From: Acidipropionibacterium sp.
GTDB taxonomy: Bacteria; Actinomycetota; Actinomycetes; Propionibacteriales; Propionibacteriaceae
NCBI GenBank assembly: GCA_022647765.1
Contig: JALCLH010000004.1
Span: 124,001 to 188,000 of the forward strand
Length of the DNA stretch: 64,000 bases
Direction: 5' to 3'
The notes under the pieces were generated by a model that was not told where the DNA came from, searched no databases, and worked only from the letters and a program-made list of their open reading frames with translations. This document shows positions 37,134 through 45,332 of this stretch, one piece after another. Each line of letters begins with the position of its first letter. Position 1 is the first letter of the stretch. A program made the translations under genes and the position numbers.

Positions 37134-39300
37134 CTAGGCGTCGATCTGCTCCTGGTCGAGCCGGTAGGCCCCCTGGACGATGAACTCCTTGCGGGGGCCG
37201 ACATCGCTTCCCATCAGTACCGTGAAGGTGTTCTCGGCCTCCTCCGCGTCGTCGATGGTGATCCGGCGCAGGGTCCGGTGCCGGGGATCCATCGTGGTCT
37301 CCTTGAGCTGCGAGGCGTCCATCTCCCCGAGCCCCTTGTAGCGCTGAGGCTCCTTGAACCGGACCCCCTTCTTGGTGAGGCTGGCCAGGGTGCGCTGATA
37401 CTCCCCGTCAGAGTAGGTGTACAGGTATTTCGCCATCCCCCGCTTCGGGTTGATGAGCTCGAACCGGTGCAGCGGCGGCACCGCCGAGTACACCCGGCCG
37501 GCCTCGATCATCGGGCGCATGTACTTGAAGAACAGGGTCGCCAGCAGGGTCCGGATGTGCGCCCCGTCGGAATCGGCGTCGGCCATGAAGATCACCTTGC
37601 CGTAGCGCGCCTGATCGATGTCGAAGGACTTCCGGAGCCGGCGCCGACCACCTGGATGATGGAGGCGCACTCGGCATTGCGCAGCATCGCCCCCAGGTCG
37701 GCCTTCTGACGTTGAGGATCTTGCCGCGGATCGGCAGCAGGGCCTGATGCTCCGAGTTGCGGGCCACGTTCGCCGTGCCGAGGGCCGAATCCCCCTCCAC
37801 GATGAACAACTCGGTGAAGTCGGGGTCCGAGGAGCGGCAGTCCTTGAGCTTCGGGGGCAGATGGGAGGACTCCAGGGCATTCTTGCGGCGCTGATTCTCC
37901 CGGTGGGCGCGCGCGGCGACCCGGGTGCGGGAGGCATTGACCACCTTCTCCAGCAGGGCGCGGGCCACCGGTTTGACCGTGGACTTGGTGGAGGTGAGGA
38001 ACTCGGTCATCTCGGACTCCACGATCCGGGCGACCAGACGCCGCACCGGCGGGGTGCCCAGCACCTCCTTCGTCTGGCCCTCGAACTGCGGCTCGGCCAG
38101 CCGCACGGTGACCACGGCGGTGAGCCCCTCCAGGATGTCGTCCTTGGAGATCTCCTCGGAGGACTTCAGCAGCCTGGTGCCCTCCAGACCGGCGTTGAAG
38201 GCGTGCAGCAGGCCGTTCTCGAATCCCTGGACGTGGGTGCCGCCCTTCGGGGTGGAGATGATGTTGACAAACGACTTCTCGACGGTGTCGTAGCCCTCCC
38301 CCCAGCGCACCGCGATGTCGACCTCGAGACGCCGTTCGACGTCGGTGGGCACCATCGCGCCGGTCTCGTCCAGTTCCGGAACGGTCTCGGTGAAGGAGTC
38401 GTGGCCCTGCAGCCGCAGCACCTCGGTGACCGGCTGGCCGCTGGACAGGTAGTCGGCGAACTCGGAGATGCCGCCCTCGAAGCGCAGCGTCTCGGTCACC
38501 TCCTCGATCGGCTGCCCAGTGTCCGGGGAGATCTGGACGCCACGCCGGTCGGTGATCCGGATCTCCAGGCCCGGCACCAGGAAGGCCGTCTGCCGGGCGC
38601 GGTCGACGAGCTTGCGCCAGGACAGCTGCGCCTCGGGCAGGAAGATCTGGCGGTCGGGCCAGTAGCGGACCCGGGTGCCGGTGGCCCCGCGCTTGGCCTT
38701 CCGCAGCTTGTCCAGGCCGGAGCCGGGGGTGAACGGGGCGTCGGGGCCGTCCCCGTCGAAGCGTCCGGGCACCCCGCGCCGAAAGCTCATCCCCCAGGTG
38801 GTGCTCTTGCGGTCCACCTCGACGTCGAGCCTGCTGGACAGCGCGTTCACCACCGAGGCGCCGACGCCGTGCAGCCCGCCGGCGACCTTGTAGGCTCCGC
38901 CGCCGAACTTTCCGCCGGCGTGCAGCTTGGTGTAGACGACCTCGACCCCGGACAGGCCGGTGCGCGGCTCGGTGTCGACCGGGATGCCGCGGCCCTGGTC
39001 GGTGACGACGATGGACCCGTCGGCCTCCAGGGCGACCGTGATGAGCCGTCCGAATCCGGCCAGCGCCTCGTCCACCCCGTTGTCGAAGATCTCCCACAGG
39101 CAGTGCATCAGCCCGCGCGTGTCGGTCGAGCCGATGTACATCGCCGGCCTCTTGCGCACCGCCTCGAGCCCCTCGAGCACCAGGATGCTCTTCGCCCCGT
39201 ACTCCTTGCCGGGGTCGGCGCGCGGCGCGGGGTCCAGCCCCCCGGTGGACTGCTGCTCGCTGCCGGATCGCGCCGTGGAGGAATGCTGCACTGTAGTCAC
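37134..39300 (-). CDS. parE: DNA topoisomerase IV subunit B (two apparent frameshifts)
   Basis: ATPase partner of ParC. The GHKL ATPase domain shows GLEAVRKRPAMYIGSTD, the WEIFDNGVDEALAG box and GGGLHGVG-like AGGLHGVGASVVNAL; the TOPRIM part shows ELFIVEGDSALG, MADADSDGAHIRTLL and the C-terminal RYKGLGEMDASQL. Two missing bases break the frame: near 37711 (between KILNV and KADLGAMLRNAE) and near 37632 (before SFDIDQARYGK). Losing both regions in an essential enzyme is unlikely, so I read them as sequencing deletions. The start is uncertain: GTG at 39300 or 39291, or ATG at 39396; none has a clear ribosome site. Confidence 0.87.
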
Positions 39301-39355
39301 GAGAGGGAGATTACCGGTCGGCACCGACAGTTCTGCGCACAGTGATGGCGTCCCG

Positions 39356-39387
39356 TTGACAACAATCTGGGTGTCGGTCGTTACGAT
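39356..39387 (+). promoter_or_regulatory. Possible promoter of the DUF7455 gene
   Basis: TTGACA at 39356 and TACGAT at 39382 resemble -35 and -10 boxes of the main actinobacterial sigma factor, but the 20-base spacer is long. It lies 112 bases before the ATG, pointing away from parE. Confidence 0.35.
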
Positions 39388-39498
39388 GGAACACATCGGG
39401 CCACCAATGCGTTGGCACGGGTGGTTCGAGAGGTCGCTGTGGCGGTCTCACGACCAGGGCTTCCGACAGGGAGCCGCATCCAGTCAGGGGAGGTTGTC

Positions 39499-39696
39499 AT
39501 GGGTACCACGATGATCGAGGACCGCGCATTGACCGCGGCTGATCGCTGCGACCGCTGCGGCGCGCAAGCGTACTTCCGAGTGACCCTCCACAACGGCGGA
39601 GAACTCCTGTTCTGCGCCCACCATGCCAAGGCCCACGAGGACAAGCTGAAACAGGTCGCGCTGTCGATCCACGACGAGACGGGCCGGTTGAGCTGA
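39499..39696 (+). CDS. DUF7455 family small zinc-ribbon-like protein
   Basis: A 65-residue protein with ALTAADRCDRCGAQAYFRV and LFCAHHAKAH, a CxxC plus CxxH arrangement likely to bind zinc. This is a conserved actinobacterial family regularly found between the main sigma factor gene and parE; its function is not known. GGGGAGG sits five to six bases before the ATG. A perfect 13-base-pair terminator follows 20 bases after the stop. Confidence 0.85.
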   Translation: MGTTMIEDRALTAADRCDRCGAQAYFRVTLHNGGELLFCAHHAKAHEDKLKQVALSIHDETGRLS

Positions 39697-39715
39697 TAGC
39701 TCAACTCCCGCACAG

Positions 39716-39744
39716 GACCCCCGGACGCCGAGCGTCCGGGGGTC
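39716..39744 (+). terminator. Rho-independent terminator after the DUF7455 gene
   Basis: A perfect 13-base stem (GACCCCCGGACGC with its complement), three-base loop CGA, followed by TTGTCT. The clearest intrinsic terminator in the window. Confidence 0.9.
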
Positions 39745-39824
39745 TTGTCTATGGAGCCGCTCGGGAGCAACCGGGTTCGCCAGGGAAGCAGTCAGGGTCC
39801 CGGAGCGGCCAATGTCCGCGACGA

Positions 39825-40376
39825 TCAGGCGGCTTCTCGCACCATGCGCTGCAGCATGACCCCGCCCAGCGAGTTGTCGGAGCTTCCCGGTTCGATCTCG
39901 AAGCCGTGGCGGCGCAGGAAGTGCTGGGCGCGAAGATTGTCCTTGAACACCCAGAAGTGGGCGGGGCTGTCTCCCAGGGCCGCGGTGATGAGCGCATCGG
40001 CGGCTCCGCAGGTCCTGGCCTGGGGCATCACATGAAGAGTGGACAGCTCCAGCGAGGTGGGAGCGTCCGGGTCGGTGGCGGCCTGGGTCAGCGCGACGCC
40101 GACGATCTTCAGGTCGAGCAGGTCGTCGATCACCCAGAAGGTGGCGCCGGAGTTCATCAGCTCGCGCCAGGAGTCCACGGTGTCGTGAAGAGTCTCGGGT
40201 CCGGTGAGTTCGTCGAGGGCCTCGGGCGGGATCACCCCCTCGCCGATCTCGCGCAGGCACAGCGCCTGGACCGAGGCGGCCTCGACCAGGTCGTCCTCGG
40301 TCGCCTGACGGACTGCGAACCGACCCGGACCCTGGTGGGTGCCCTCTGAAGCTTCTTTGCTGAGCGACCTTGCCAT
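39825..40376 (-). CDS. GNAT-family N-acetyltransferase
   Basis: A 183-residue protein with the GNAT layout: FAVRQATEDDLVEAASV at the first strand, FWVIDDLLDLKIVGVAL, then TLHVMPQARTCGAADALIT, where the acetyl-CoA pyrophosphate loop (usually R-x-x-G-x-G/A) appears as QARTCGAAD, and an end segment WVFKDNLRAQHFLRRHGFE that is typical of the last helix-strand. The acceptor substrate is unknown; it could be a small molecule or protein. Confidence 0.82.
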   Translation of the reverse strand: MARSLSKEASEGTHQGPGRFAVRQATEDDLVEAASVQALCLREIGEGVIPPEALDELTGPETLHDTVDSWRELMNSGATFWVIDDLLDLKIVGVALTQAATDPDAPTSLELSTLHVMPQARTCGAADALITAALGDSPAHFWVFKDNLRAQHFLRRHGFEIEPGSSDNSLGGVMLQRMVREAA

Positions 40377-40447
40377 GGTGGAAGCCTACCGACCGAAGTC
40401 CCGCCGCGGGGGCCGATCGGCAACGCCCGGCGTCGTTCCTGCTCGGG

Positions 40448-41515
40448 TCACTCCTGCCAATCGACCCCCGGGGACCTGTGCCAGCTCAGTCCGCACTCGC
40501 TCCAGCCGCGGGCCCGTTCGGCGACCTGGCCGCGGAACTCCTCCCAGCGTCCGATCCCCGAGCCCTTGGCAGCCACCTCGGCGATCGCGGCCAGCCGGGG
40601 CAGCAGCATCGAGGTGAGATCCTCGCGGGTGCGCAACGTCTCGCTCCACAGGAATGCCTCGACGCCGATCACCGCGTCCGGGTCCAGGCCGGGGACGATC
40701 TGCCGGGGATCCCATTCCAGGGCGTCTCGCAGCTCGATGGTGCCGGCCCAGGTGAGTCCCAGGGCGGTGTCGGGCGCGTACTTCATGTCGAGATAGGCCC
40801 GGTTCCCCGGTGAGAGCAGCACTTTGACGCCGCGCCCGGCGGCGCCCAGCACTCCCTGGTAGCCGATTCTCGGGTCCCATACCTGGACGACGTCGCCGGC
40901 GTCCAGCAGATCCGCGGCCTCCTGCCAGGCGACCACCCTCGCACCGGCCCGGTGGGCGGCGTCGACTGCGCGACGCACCAGGATCCGGTACTGGTCGTGC
41001 GGGGTGGCCTTGGACTCGTCGCCGCCGATGTGGACCCAGCCCGTTCCCAGCGAGGCCAGCTGCGCGACGATCTCATCGATGTAGCGGTCGGTCAGCGGGG
41101 CGTCGGTGGACAGGGTGGAGAATCCCACTCCGATCCCGGTGTAGACCTCGGGGCAGACGCCGTCGGGATTGAGCCCGGGCAGGGCGTGCAGCGCGGCATT
41201 GGTATGACCGGGCAGGTCGGACTCCGCGATCACCCGGATCCCGTGGCGGGCGGCGTACTCGGTGATCTGCGACCAGTCGGCCAGGGTGTAGTGGCCTCCC
41301 GGGTCACCGTCCACAGCGGTGTCCGCGGAGTGCTCGGTGAGTTCCGGCCAGCCGGGAACCTCGATCCGCCAACCCTGGTCGTCGGAGATGTGCAGGTGCA
41401 GGACGTTGAGGTCCAGCTCCGCCATCAGATCGATCACCAGTTCGACGTCCTCGACGCCGAAGAAGTGCCGTGCGACATCCATTCCCAGACCCCGCCAGTC
41501 GTAACCTTTCGGCAT
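40448..41515 (-). CDS. Glycoside hydrolase family 20, beta-N-acetylhexosaminidase-like
   Basis: Cleaves terminal N-acetylhexosamine, possibly in peptidoglycan or glycan recycling. The 355-residue protein is essentially the catalytic barrel: RGLGMDVARHFFGVEDVE at the start, LHLHISDDQGWRIE, ESDLPGHTNA and the catalytic Asp-Glu pair in WVHIGGDES. No signal peptide is visible and the usual non-catalytic N-terminal domain is missing, so it should be cytosolic. The ATG at 41515 gives the correct family start; the longer reading runs into the duplicated element downstream of sigA. Confidence 0.87.
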   Translation of the reverse strand: MPKGYDWRGLGMDVARHFFGVEDVELVIDLMAELDLNVLHLHISDDQGWRIEVPGWPELTEHSADTAVDGDPGGHYTLADWSQITEYAARHGIRVIAESDLPGHTNAALHALPGLNPDGVCPEVYTGIGVGFSTLSTDAPLTDRYIDEIVAQLASLGTGWVHIGGDESKATPHDQYRILVRRAVDAAHRAGARVVAWQEAADLLDAGDVVQVWDPRIGYQGVLGAAGRGVKVLLSPGNRAYLDMKYAPDTALGLTWAGTIELRDALEWDPRQIVPGLDPDAVIGVEAFLWSETLRTREDLTSMLLPRLAAIAEVAAKGSGIGRWEEFRGQVAERARGWSECGLSWHRSPGVDWQE

Positions 41516-41536
41516 TTTCCCGCCTCTTTCCGGCCC

Positions 41537-41684
41537 GCGACAGCGGACCCAACCATCCACCAAGCCCCCGCTACGAGGTTCCGAAGGGGTCGTCCCCGTC
41601 CCAGCCACACAGCAGAGTGGCCAGCGACAGCGGACCCAACCATCTACGAAGCCCCCGCTACGGGGTTCCGAAGGGGTCGTCCCC
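41537..41684. repeat. Two direct copies of a 61-base element between sigA and the GH20 gene
   Basis: Copies at 41537-41597 and 41624-41684 differ at only a few positions and are separated by 26 bases. Each contains short hairpin-forming parts, e.g. AAGGGG-TCGT-CCCCTT at 41671-41686, a few bases after the sigA stop. No protein is encoded. It may shape the sigA transcript end or be part of a genome-wide repeat family. Confidence 0.75.
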
Positions 41685-41689
41685 TTAGC

Positions 41690-43069
41690 TCAATCCAAAT
41701 AGTCCCGAAGAACCTGGGAACGGGAGGGGTGACGCAGCTTCGACATCGTCTTGGACTCGATCTGTCGAATCCGCTCGCGGGTGACGCCGTAGACCCGGCC
41801 GATCTCGTCGAGGGTCTTCGGCTGGCCGTCGGTGAGCCCGAAGCGCATCGACACGACTCCGGCCTCCCGCTCGGAGAGGGTGTCCAGGACGTCGTGCAGC
41901 TGCTCCTGGAGCAGGGTGAAGTTCACCGCGTCGGCCGGCACGATGGCCTCCGAGTCCTCGATGAGATCACCGAACTCGGAGTCGCCGTCCTCGCCCAGCG
42001 GGGTGTGCAGGGAGATCGGCTCGCGACCGTACTTCTGCACCTCGACGACCTTCTCCGGGGTCATGTCGAGTTCCTTGGCGAGCTCCTCGGGAGTGGGCTC
42101 GCGACCCAGATCCTGCAGCATCTGCCGCTGGACACGGGCCAGCTTGTTGATGACCTCGACCATGTGCACCGGAATCCGGATGGTGCGCGCCTGGTCGGCC
42201 ATCGCGCGGGTGATGGCCTGCTTGATCCACCAGGTGGCGTAGGTCGAGAACTTGTAGCCCTTGGTGTAGTCGAACTTCTCGACCGCGCGGATCAGGCCCA
42301 GGTTGCCCTCCTGGATGAGGTCCAGGAAGAGCATGCCACGGCCGGTGTAGCGCTTGGCCAGGCTCACCACCAGCCGCAGGTTGGCCTCCAGCAGGTGGTT
42401 CTTGGCGGCCTTGCCGTCCTCGGCGATCCACTCGTAGTCCTCGCGGTTCTTGGCGGGGACCTTGACATCGGGATCGGCCAGCTGCTCTCCGGCGAACAGG
42501 CCGGCCTCGATCCGCTTGGCCAGATCGACCTCCTGGGCGGCGTTGAGCAGTGCCACCTTGCCGATCTGCTTGAGGTAGTCCTTGACCGGGTCTGCGGTGG
42601 CGCCGGCCACCATGACCTGCTGCTCGGGCTCGTCGGCGTCGTCGGTGTCGGAGACGATGTAGCCCTCGGTCTCCTTGTTGATCTCGGCCTCGTCCTTGGC
42701 GGCCTCGTGCGGATCGTACTTGCTGTCGTCGACGTCGTCGAGGGATCGCTTCTTGCCCCCGACGGTGAGCACCACGTCGTCGCCGTCGCGCCTGACGTGG
42801 ACGTCGACCTGGCCGGAGGCGGCCTCGGCGATGGTGGTCCGGGAGGTCTTGGCAGAACTCTTCTTCGCCGGCCTCTTCGTGGTGGAGCGCTTCTTCGCGG
42901 TGCTCTTCTTCGTGCCGCTCTTCTTCGCTGTGGTCTTCTTCGCCGTACTGGTCCTGGCAGTGCCGGACTTGGCGGCGCTGGTCGTCGCAGCGGACCGCTG
43001 TGCGGTACTGGGCTTCGCCTCCTCGTCGACAACAGTCATGTGTGTGGTGGACGTGGAACGAGTCGTCAC
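41690..43069 (-). CDS. sigA: Primary RNA polymerase sigma factor, HrdB/RpoD type
   Basis: The housekeeping sigma factor. The first 110 residues are Lys/Ala/Ser/Thr-rich, as in HrdB. Conserved regions follow: 1.2 ([16 protein letters not shown]), 2.1-2.4 ([53 protein letters not shown]), 3 and 4.2 ([20 protein letters not shown]). Length 459. I chose the GTG at 43069 because GAGAGG lies six bases upstream; an ATG at 43039 is the alternative. It diverges from the group 2 sigma gene across 287 bases. Confidence 0.95.
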   Translation of the reverse strand: MTTRSTSTTHMTVVDEEAKPSTAQRSAATTSAAKSGTARTSTAKKTTAKKSGTKKSTAKKRSTTKRPAKKSSAKTSRTTIAEAASGQVDVHVRRDGDDVVLTVGGKKRSLDDVDDSKYDPHEAAKDEAEINKETEGYIVSDTDDADEPEQQVMVAGATADPVKDYLKQIGKVALLNAAQEVDLAKRIEAGLFAGEQLADPDVKVPAKNREDYEWIAEDGKAAKNHLLEANLRLVVSLAKRYTGRGMLFLDLIQEGNLGLIRAVEKFDYTKGYKFSTYATWWIKQAITRAMADQARTIRIPVHMVEVINKLARVQRQMLQDLGREPTPEELAKELDMTPEKVVEVQKYGREPISLHTPLGEDGDSEFGDLIEDSEAIVPADAVNFTLLQEQLHDVLDTLSEREAGVVSMRFGLTDGQPKTLDEIGRVYGVTRERIRQIESKTMSKLRHPSRSQVLRDYLD

Positions 43070-43285
43070 GGGGATCCTCTCACCAAGGCAGAACCTTTGA
43101 AGGGCACAGAACAGCCGGGAGCCGTCAAGAGCCGAGTTCCATTGTGACACCGGGGCCGTCGGGAACCAAACGGGACTCGGGGTTCTCTTCCTCCACCGGG
43201 AGGACGCCGCGCGACCCGGGGTACGACCACAGTCTGATGGTGCCGATCGATCCCGCCACTACAGGGGTCAATACCGCGCCGGGGA

Positions 43286-43314
43286 ATGACAACGGCGTCA
43301 AATGGCGTTGTCAT
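43286..43314. promoter_or_regulatory. Inverted repeat in the sigA-sigB intergenic region
   Basis: Perfect 9-base arms ATGACAACG (43286-43294) and CGTTGTCAT (43306-43314) around an 11-base spacer, 43 bases before the sigB start. Spacing and symmetry fit a dimeric repressor or activator site. The rest of the 287-base region must carry both promoters; I could not assign boxes safely. Confidence 0.5.
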
Positions 43315-43356
43315 AGATGAGTCGGCGTTGCACACCCACGGTGAAAGGCGGAGCAC

Positions 43357-44295
43357 ATGGATACCAAGTCTCGAGTTCGCACCACAGACGGCATCGATGG
43401 CAAGGACGCAGTCGGCCTGTACCTGGAAGGGATCGCGCGCACACCACTGCTCAACGCGGCCGAGGAGGTTGCGCTGGCCCGTCGCATCGAGGCCGGCGTC
43501 TTCGCCCAGGCGATTCTGGACGGCAAGGTCAAGACCAAGGTGCGGGCCAACCGCGCCGAGCTCGCGGAGATCGCCGAGGACGGCGAACAGGCGATGGCCC
43601 ACTTCGTGCGGGCGAACCTCCGCCTGGTGGTCTCGGTGGCCCGCAAGTACGGACGCTCCCAGATGCCCCTGCTCGACCTGGTTCAGGAGGGCAATACCGG
43701 CCTGATCCGCGCGGTCGAGAAGTTCGACTACGCCAAGGGCTTCAAGTTCTCGACCTACGCCACCTGGTGGGTCCGCCAGGCGATCAGCCGCGGCATCGCC
43801 CAGCAGGGACGTATCGTCCGGCTTCCGGTCCATGTGGCCGAGCAGGTCAATCAGGTCTCGGCCGCCCGCCGCAACCTGGAGCGCCAGCTGGGTCGCGAGC
43901 CGGAGATCTTCGAGATCGCCGACGAGCTGGGCCTGCTCGAGGAGCGGGTCGTCGAGCTCATCCGGTTCGGTCGCGATCACGTCAGCCTGGACGCCCCGGT
44001 GGAGGACGACGGGGACACCAGCCTGGGCGACCTCATCGCCCGTGAGACGGCCCCCGGCCCCGACGACATCGTTCTGGACGCCGAGGATCGCAGCCGGCTC
44101 GAGAGCCTGCTGGACGATCTGGACGAGCGCTCGGCCGATGTGGTGCGCCGCCGCTACGGACTGGTCGACGGCCGTCAGGCCAAGCTGGCCGACATCGGCA
44201 AGGTCTGGGGGATCACCGCCGAGCGGGTCCGCCAGATCGAGAGGGCCGCGCTGACCTCGATGCGCGAGCGCAACCAGGCCGTGATGGCGGCCTGA
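43357..44295 (+). CDS. sigB: Group 2 sigma factor, SigB/HrdD-like
   Basis: A 312-residue SigA paralogue without the long basic N-terminus. Regions 1.2 (DAVGLYLEGIARTPLL), 2 ([44 protein letters not shown]), 3 and 4 (KLADIGKVWGITAERVRQIE) are intact. Such factors read stationary-phase or stress promoters in Actinobacteria. GAAAGGCGGAG precedes the ATG. Next to sigA and divergent from it, rather than several genes away in the same area as in mycobacteria. Confidence 0.92.
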   Translation: MDTKSRVRTTDGIDGKDAVGLYLEGIARTPLLNAAEEVALARRIEAGVFAQAILDGKVKTKVRANRAELAEIAEDGEQAMAHFVRANLRLVVSVARKYGRSQMPLLDLVQEGNTGLIRAVEKFDYAKGFKFSTYATWWVRQAISRGIAQQGRIVRLPVHVAEQVNQVSAARRNLERQLGREPEIFEIADELGLLEERVVELIRFGRDHVSLDAPVEDDGDTSLGDLIARETAPGPDDIVLDAEDRSRLESLLDDLDERSADVVRRRYGLVDGRQAKLADIGKVWGITAERVRQIERAALTSMRERNQAVMAA

Positions 44296-44354
44296 GAGAT
44301 CTGCGAGGGCCGTTCCTGACGGAATCTCCTCGCAGTAACTCCTGACAGCAGTTC

Positions 44355-44390
44355 ACAGCACCCCGGGTCAGATCTGACCCGGGGTGCTGT
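44355..44390. terminator. Perfect 36-base palindrome, bidirectional terminator
   Basis: An 18-base arm beginning ACAGCACCCCGGG is followed directly by its exact complement, centred at 44372/44373. It lies between the convergent sigB and thioesterase genes and would form a very strong hairpin in either transcript. Confidence 0.85.
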
Positions 44391-44427
44391 GGCGTCAGAG
44401 CAAGAGGAAGAAGCTGGAGCAGGGGGC

Positions 44428-45310
44428 TCAGGCCTGGTCGGCGTCGATGAGCCGGAGCAGACCTTCCTGGGAGCAGGAGGCGACGAGTTTTCCGCCCTGC
44501 ATGAGGCGTCCCATCGAGAAGCCGAGGGCATCGGAGGCGCTCGGCGAGACCTCGTCGTAGAACAGCCACTCGTCGGCCCGGGCGGGCCGGTGGAACCACA
44601 TGCCGTGGTCCACCGAGGCCGGTGCGATGGACCGTCCGGCGCGCAGCGCCTGGCTGTGCGGCATCACCGCGACCGCCAGCAGGCTGATGTCCGAGAGGTA
44701 GGCCAGGATCGCCTGGTGCACCACCGGGGTCCATCGGCAGAGTGCCCGTGGTCCGCACCCACAGCCGCATGTGGGTGGCGTGGCTGGCGTGCCCGGTCGT
44801 CTCGTCCTGGCCGATGTAGCGCACGTCGAGGGCGTCGGCCCGCCAGATCGAGGGCAGCGAGGTGCCGACCATCCGTTCCAGGGCGTCGGTCAGCGGGGGG
44901 CAGGTCTCCGGATGCGGCAGATCGCGCGGCATCGGGTCGAAGTGGTCGAGCCCCTCCTCGGGGCTCTTGAAGGACAGGTTCGCGGTGAAGATCACCCGGC
45001 CGTGCTGACGCGCCCGCACCAGCCTGGTGCTGAAGGTGCGTCCGTCGCGCATCCGCTCCACGTCGTAGATGAGCGGGGCGTCGTTGCTGCCGGCGCGCAG
45101 GAAGGTCGCGTGCAGGGAGTGCAGGCGACGGCGTCCCTCCACTGTGCGGGAACCGGCGACCAGGGACTGGGCGAGGACCTGTCCGCCGAAGGTGCGCTGC
45201 CAGGTGGTCTTCGGCTGGGAGCCGCGGAACAGGTCCTGATCGAGGACCTCGAGGTCGAGCAGATTCAGCAACTCGCGAGTGGATACCGGCACTCCCCCAG
45301 TGTGCACCAT
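44428..45310 (-). CDS. tesB: Acyl-CoA thioesterase II, TesB family (apparent frameshift)
   Basis: Hydrolyses acyl-CoA to free acid and CoA. It has the double hot-dog fold signatures LLNLLDLEVLDQDLFRG, FGGQVLAQSL (N-terminal hot dog) and, in the second half, ISLLAVAVMPHS, SVDHGMWFHRP and FYDEVSPSASDALGFSMG. An extra base in the four-G run at 44726-44729 breaks the frame; removing it joins LPMDP to VVHQAILAYLSDI. Start choice is uncertain: ATG at 45310 or GTG at 45292. It lies just downstream of hrpA on the same strand. Confidence 0.84.
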
Positions 45311-45332
45311 CGCCCGTGCTCGCGCCCCAGGG

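Noticed and set aside
37134..37937. parE read as two separate genes
   Set aside because: The pieces together make one normal ParE, split by two single-base deletions; no start signal precedes the second piece.
41537..41684. CRISPR array
   Set aside because: Only two copies of a 61-base unit with one 26-base spacer and no cas genes; repeat length is outside the normal range.
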